In this document: positions 5,312 to 5,323 of the stretch, in pieces
How positions within the stretch are numbered: the stretch's first letter is position 1
Layout: each line of letters starts with the position of its first letter
NCBI GenBank assembly: GCA_030680655.1
Contig: JAUXUZ010000044.1
Span: 1 to 5,323 of the forward strand
Source of the DNA: Phycisphaerales bacterium
GTDB taxonomy: Bacteria; Planctomycetota; Phycisphaerae; Phycisphaerales; UBA1924
Direction of reading: 5' to 3'
DNA length: 5,323 nucleotides
The notes under the pieces: model-generated
What the model was told of the DNA's origin: nothing
The model's input: only the letters and a program-made list of their open reading frames with translations
Database searches by the model: none
Position numbers and translations under genes: made by a program

Positions 5312-5323
5312 ATGAACATCAAG
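5312..5323 (+). CDS. Start of a further gene, cut by the window edge (MNIK...)
   Basis: Only four codons are visible. The call rests on a strong AAGGAG at 5299-5304 with seven bases to ATG 5312, the same layout as the preceding gene, and on an ATGAAC opening shared with the two genes before it. Nothing can be said about its function. Confidence 0.55.

Overview
The window looks like the replication module of a mobile element (integrated element, plasmid or temperate phage) from a very GC-rich bacterium. Several predicted proteins resemble families I associate with Planctomycetes and their prophages: the small 112-aa protein, the short sigma-like protein, and the nucleoside deoxyribosyltransferase-like protein with a 'YLAGK...NW' start. 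That assignment is from memory of family style, is only moderately secure, and no marker gene is present. All convincing genes are on the + strand.

Positions 1-3826 form a tightly packed, translationally coupled operon of four genes. They are a small protein of unknown function (18-356), a sigma-70 region 2-like protein (349-897), a nucleoside 2-deoxyribosyltransferase-like protein (894-1481) and a 782-residue primase-polymerase/helicase replication protein (1478-3826). Neighbouring genes overlap by 8, 4 and 4 bases, and the last two junctions are ATGA stop/start overlaps. The replication protein has an N-terminal prim-pol domain, a middle domain, a P-loop ATPase domain of the DUF3987/phage-helicase type and a probable C-terminal winged helix.

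Positions 3827-4606 (780 bases) hold no convincing gene. The first half contains a cluster of short repeats on both strands with core CCTRTTGC / GCAAYAGG. Four of them are packed at 9-10 base spacing next to a relatively AT-rich stretch, a large inverted repeat and C- and G-runs. I read this as a candidate replication origin recognised by the adjacent replication protein. The second half has hairpins and small operator-like repeats upstream of the next gene.

Positions 4607-5323 carry small genes, each with its own Shine-Dalgarno sequence: a 116-aa protein followed by a strong hairpin terminator, an 87-aa helical protein, and the first four codons of another gene at the window edge. By eye these genes use C- or G-ending codons more strictly than the first operon genes, so the window may be a mosaic.

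A working model, which is inference: the operon makes a self-contained initiator/primase/helicase plus a nucleotide-handling enzyme and a sigma-like protein. The initiator acts on the repeat cluster just downstream of its own gene. The small genes beyond are accessory functions of the element.
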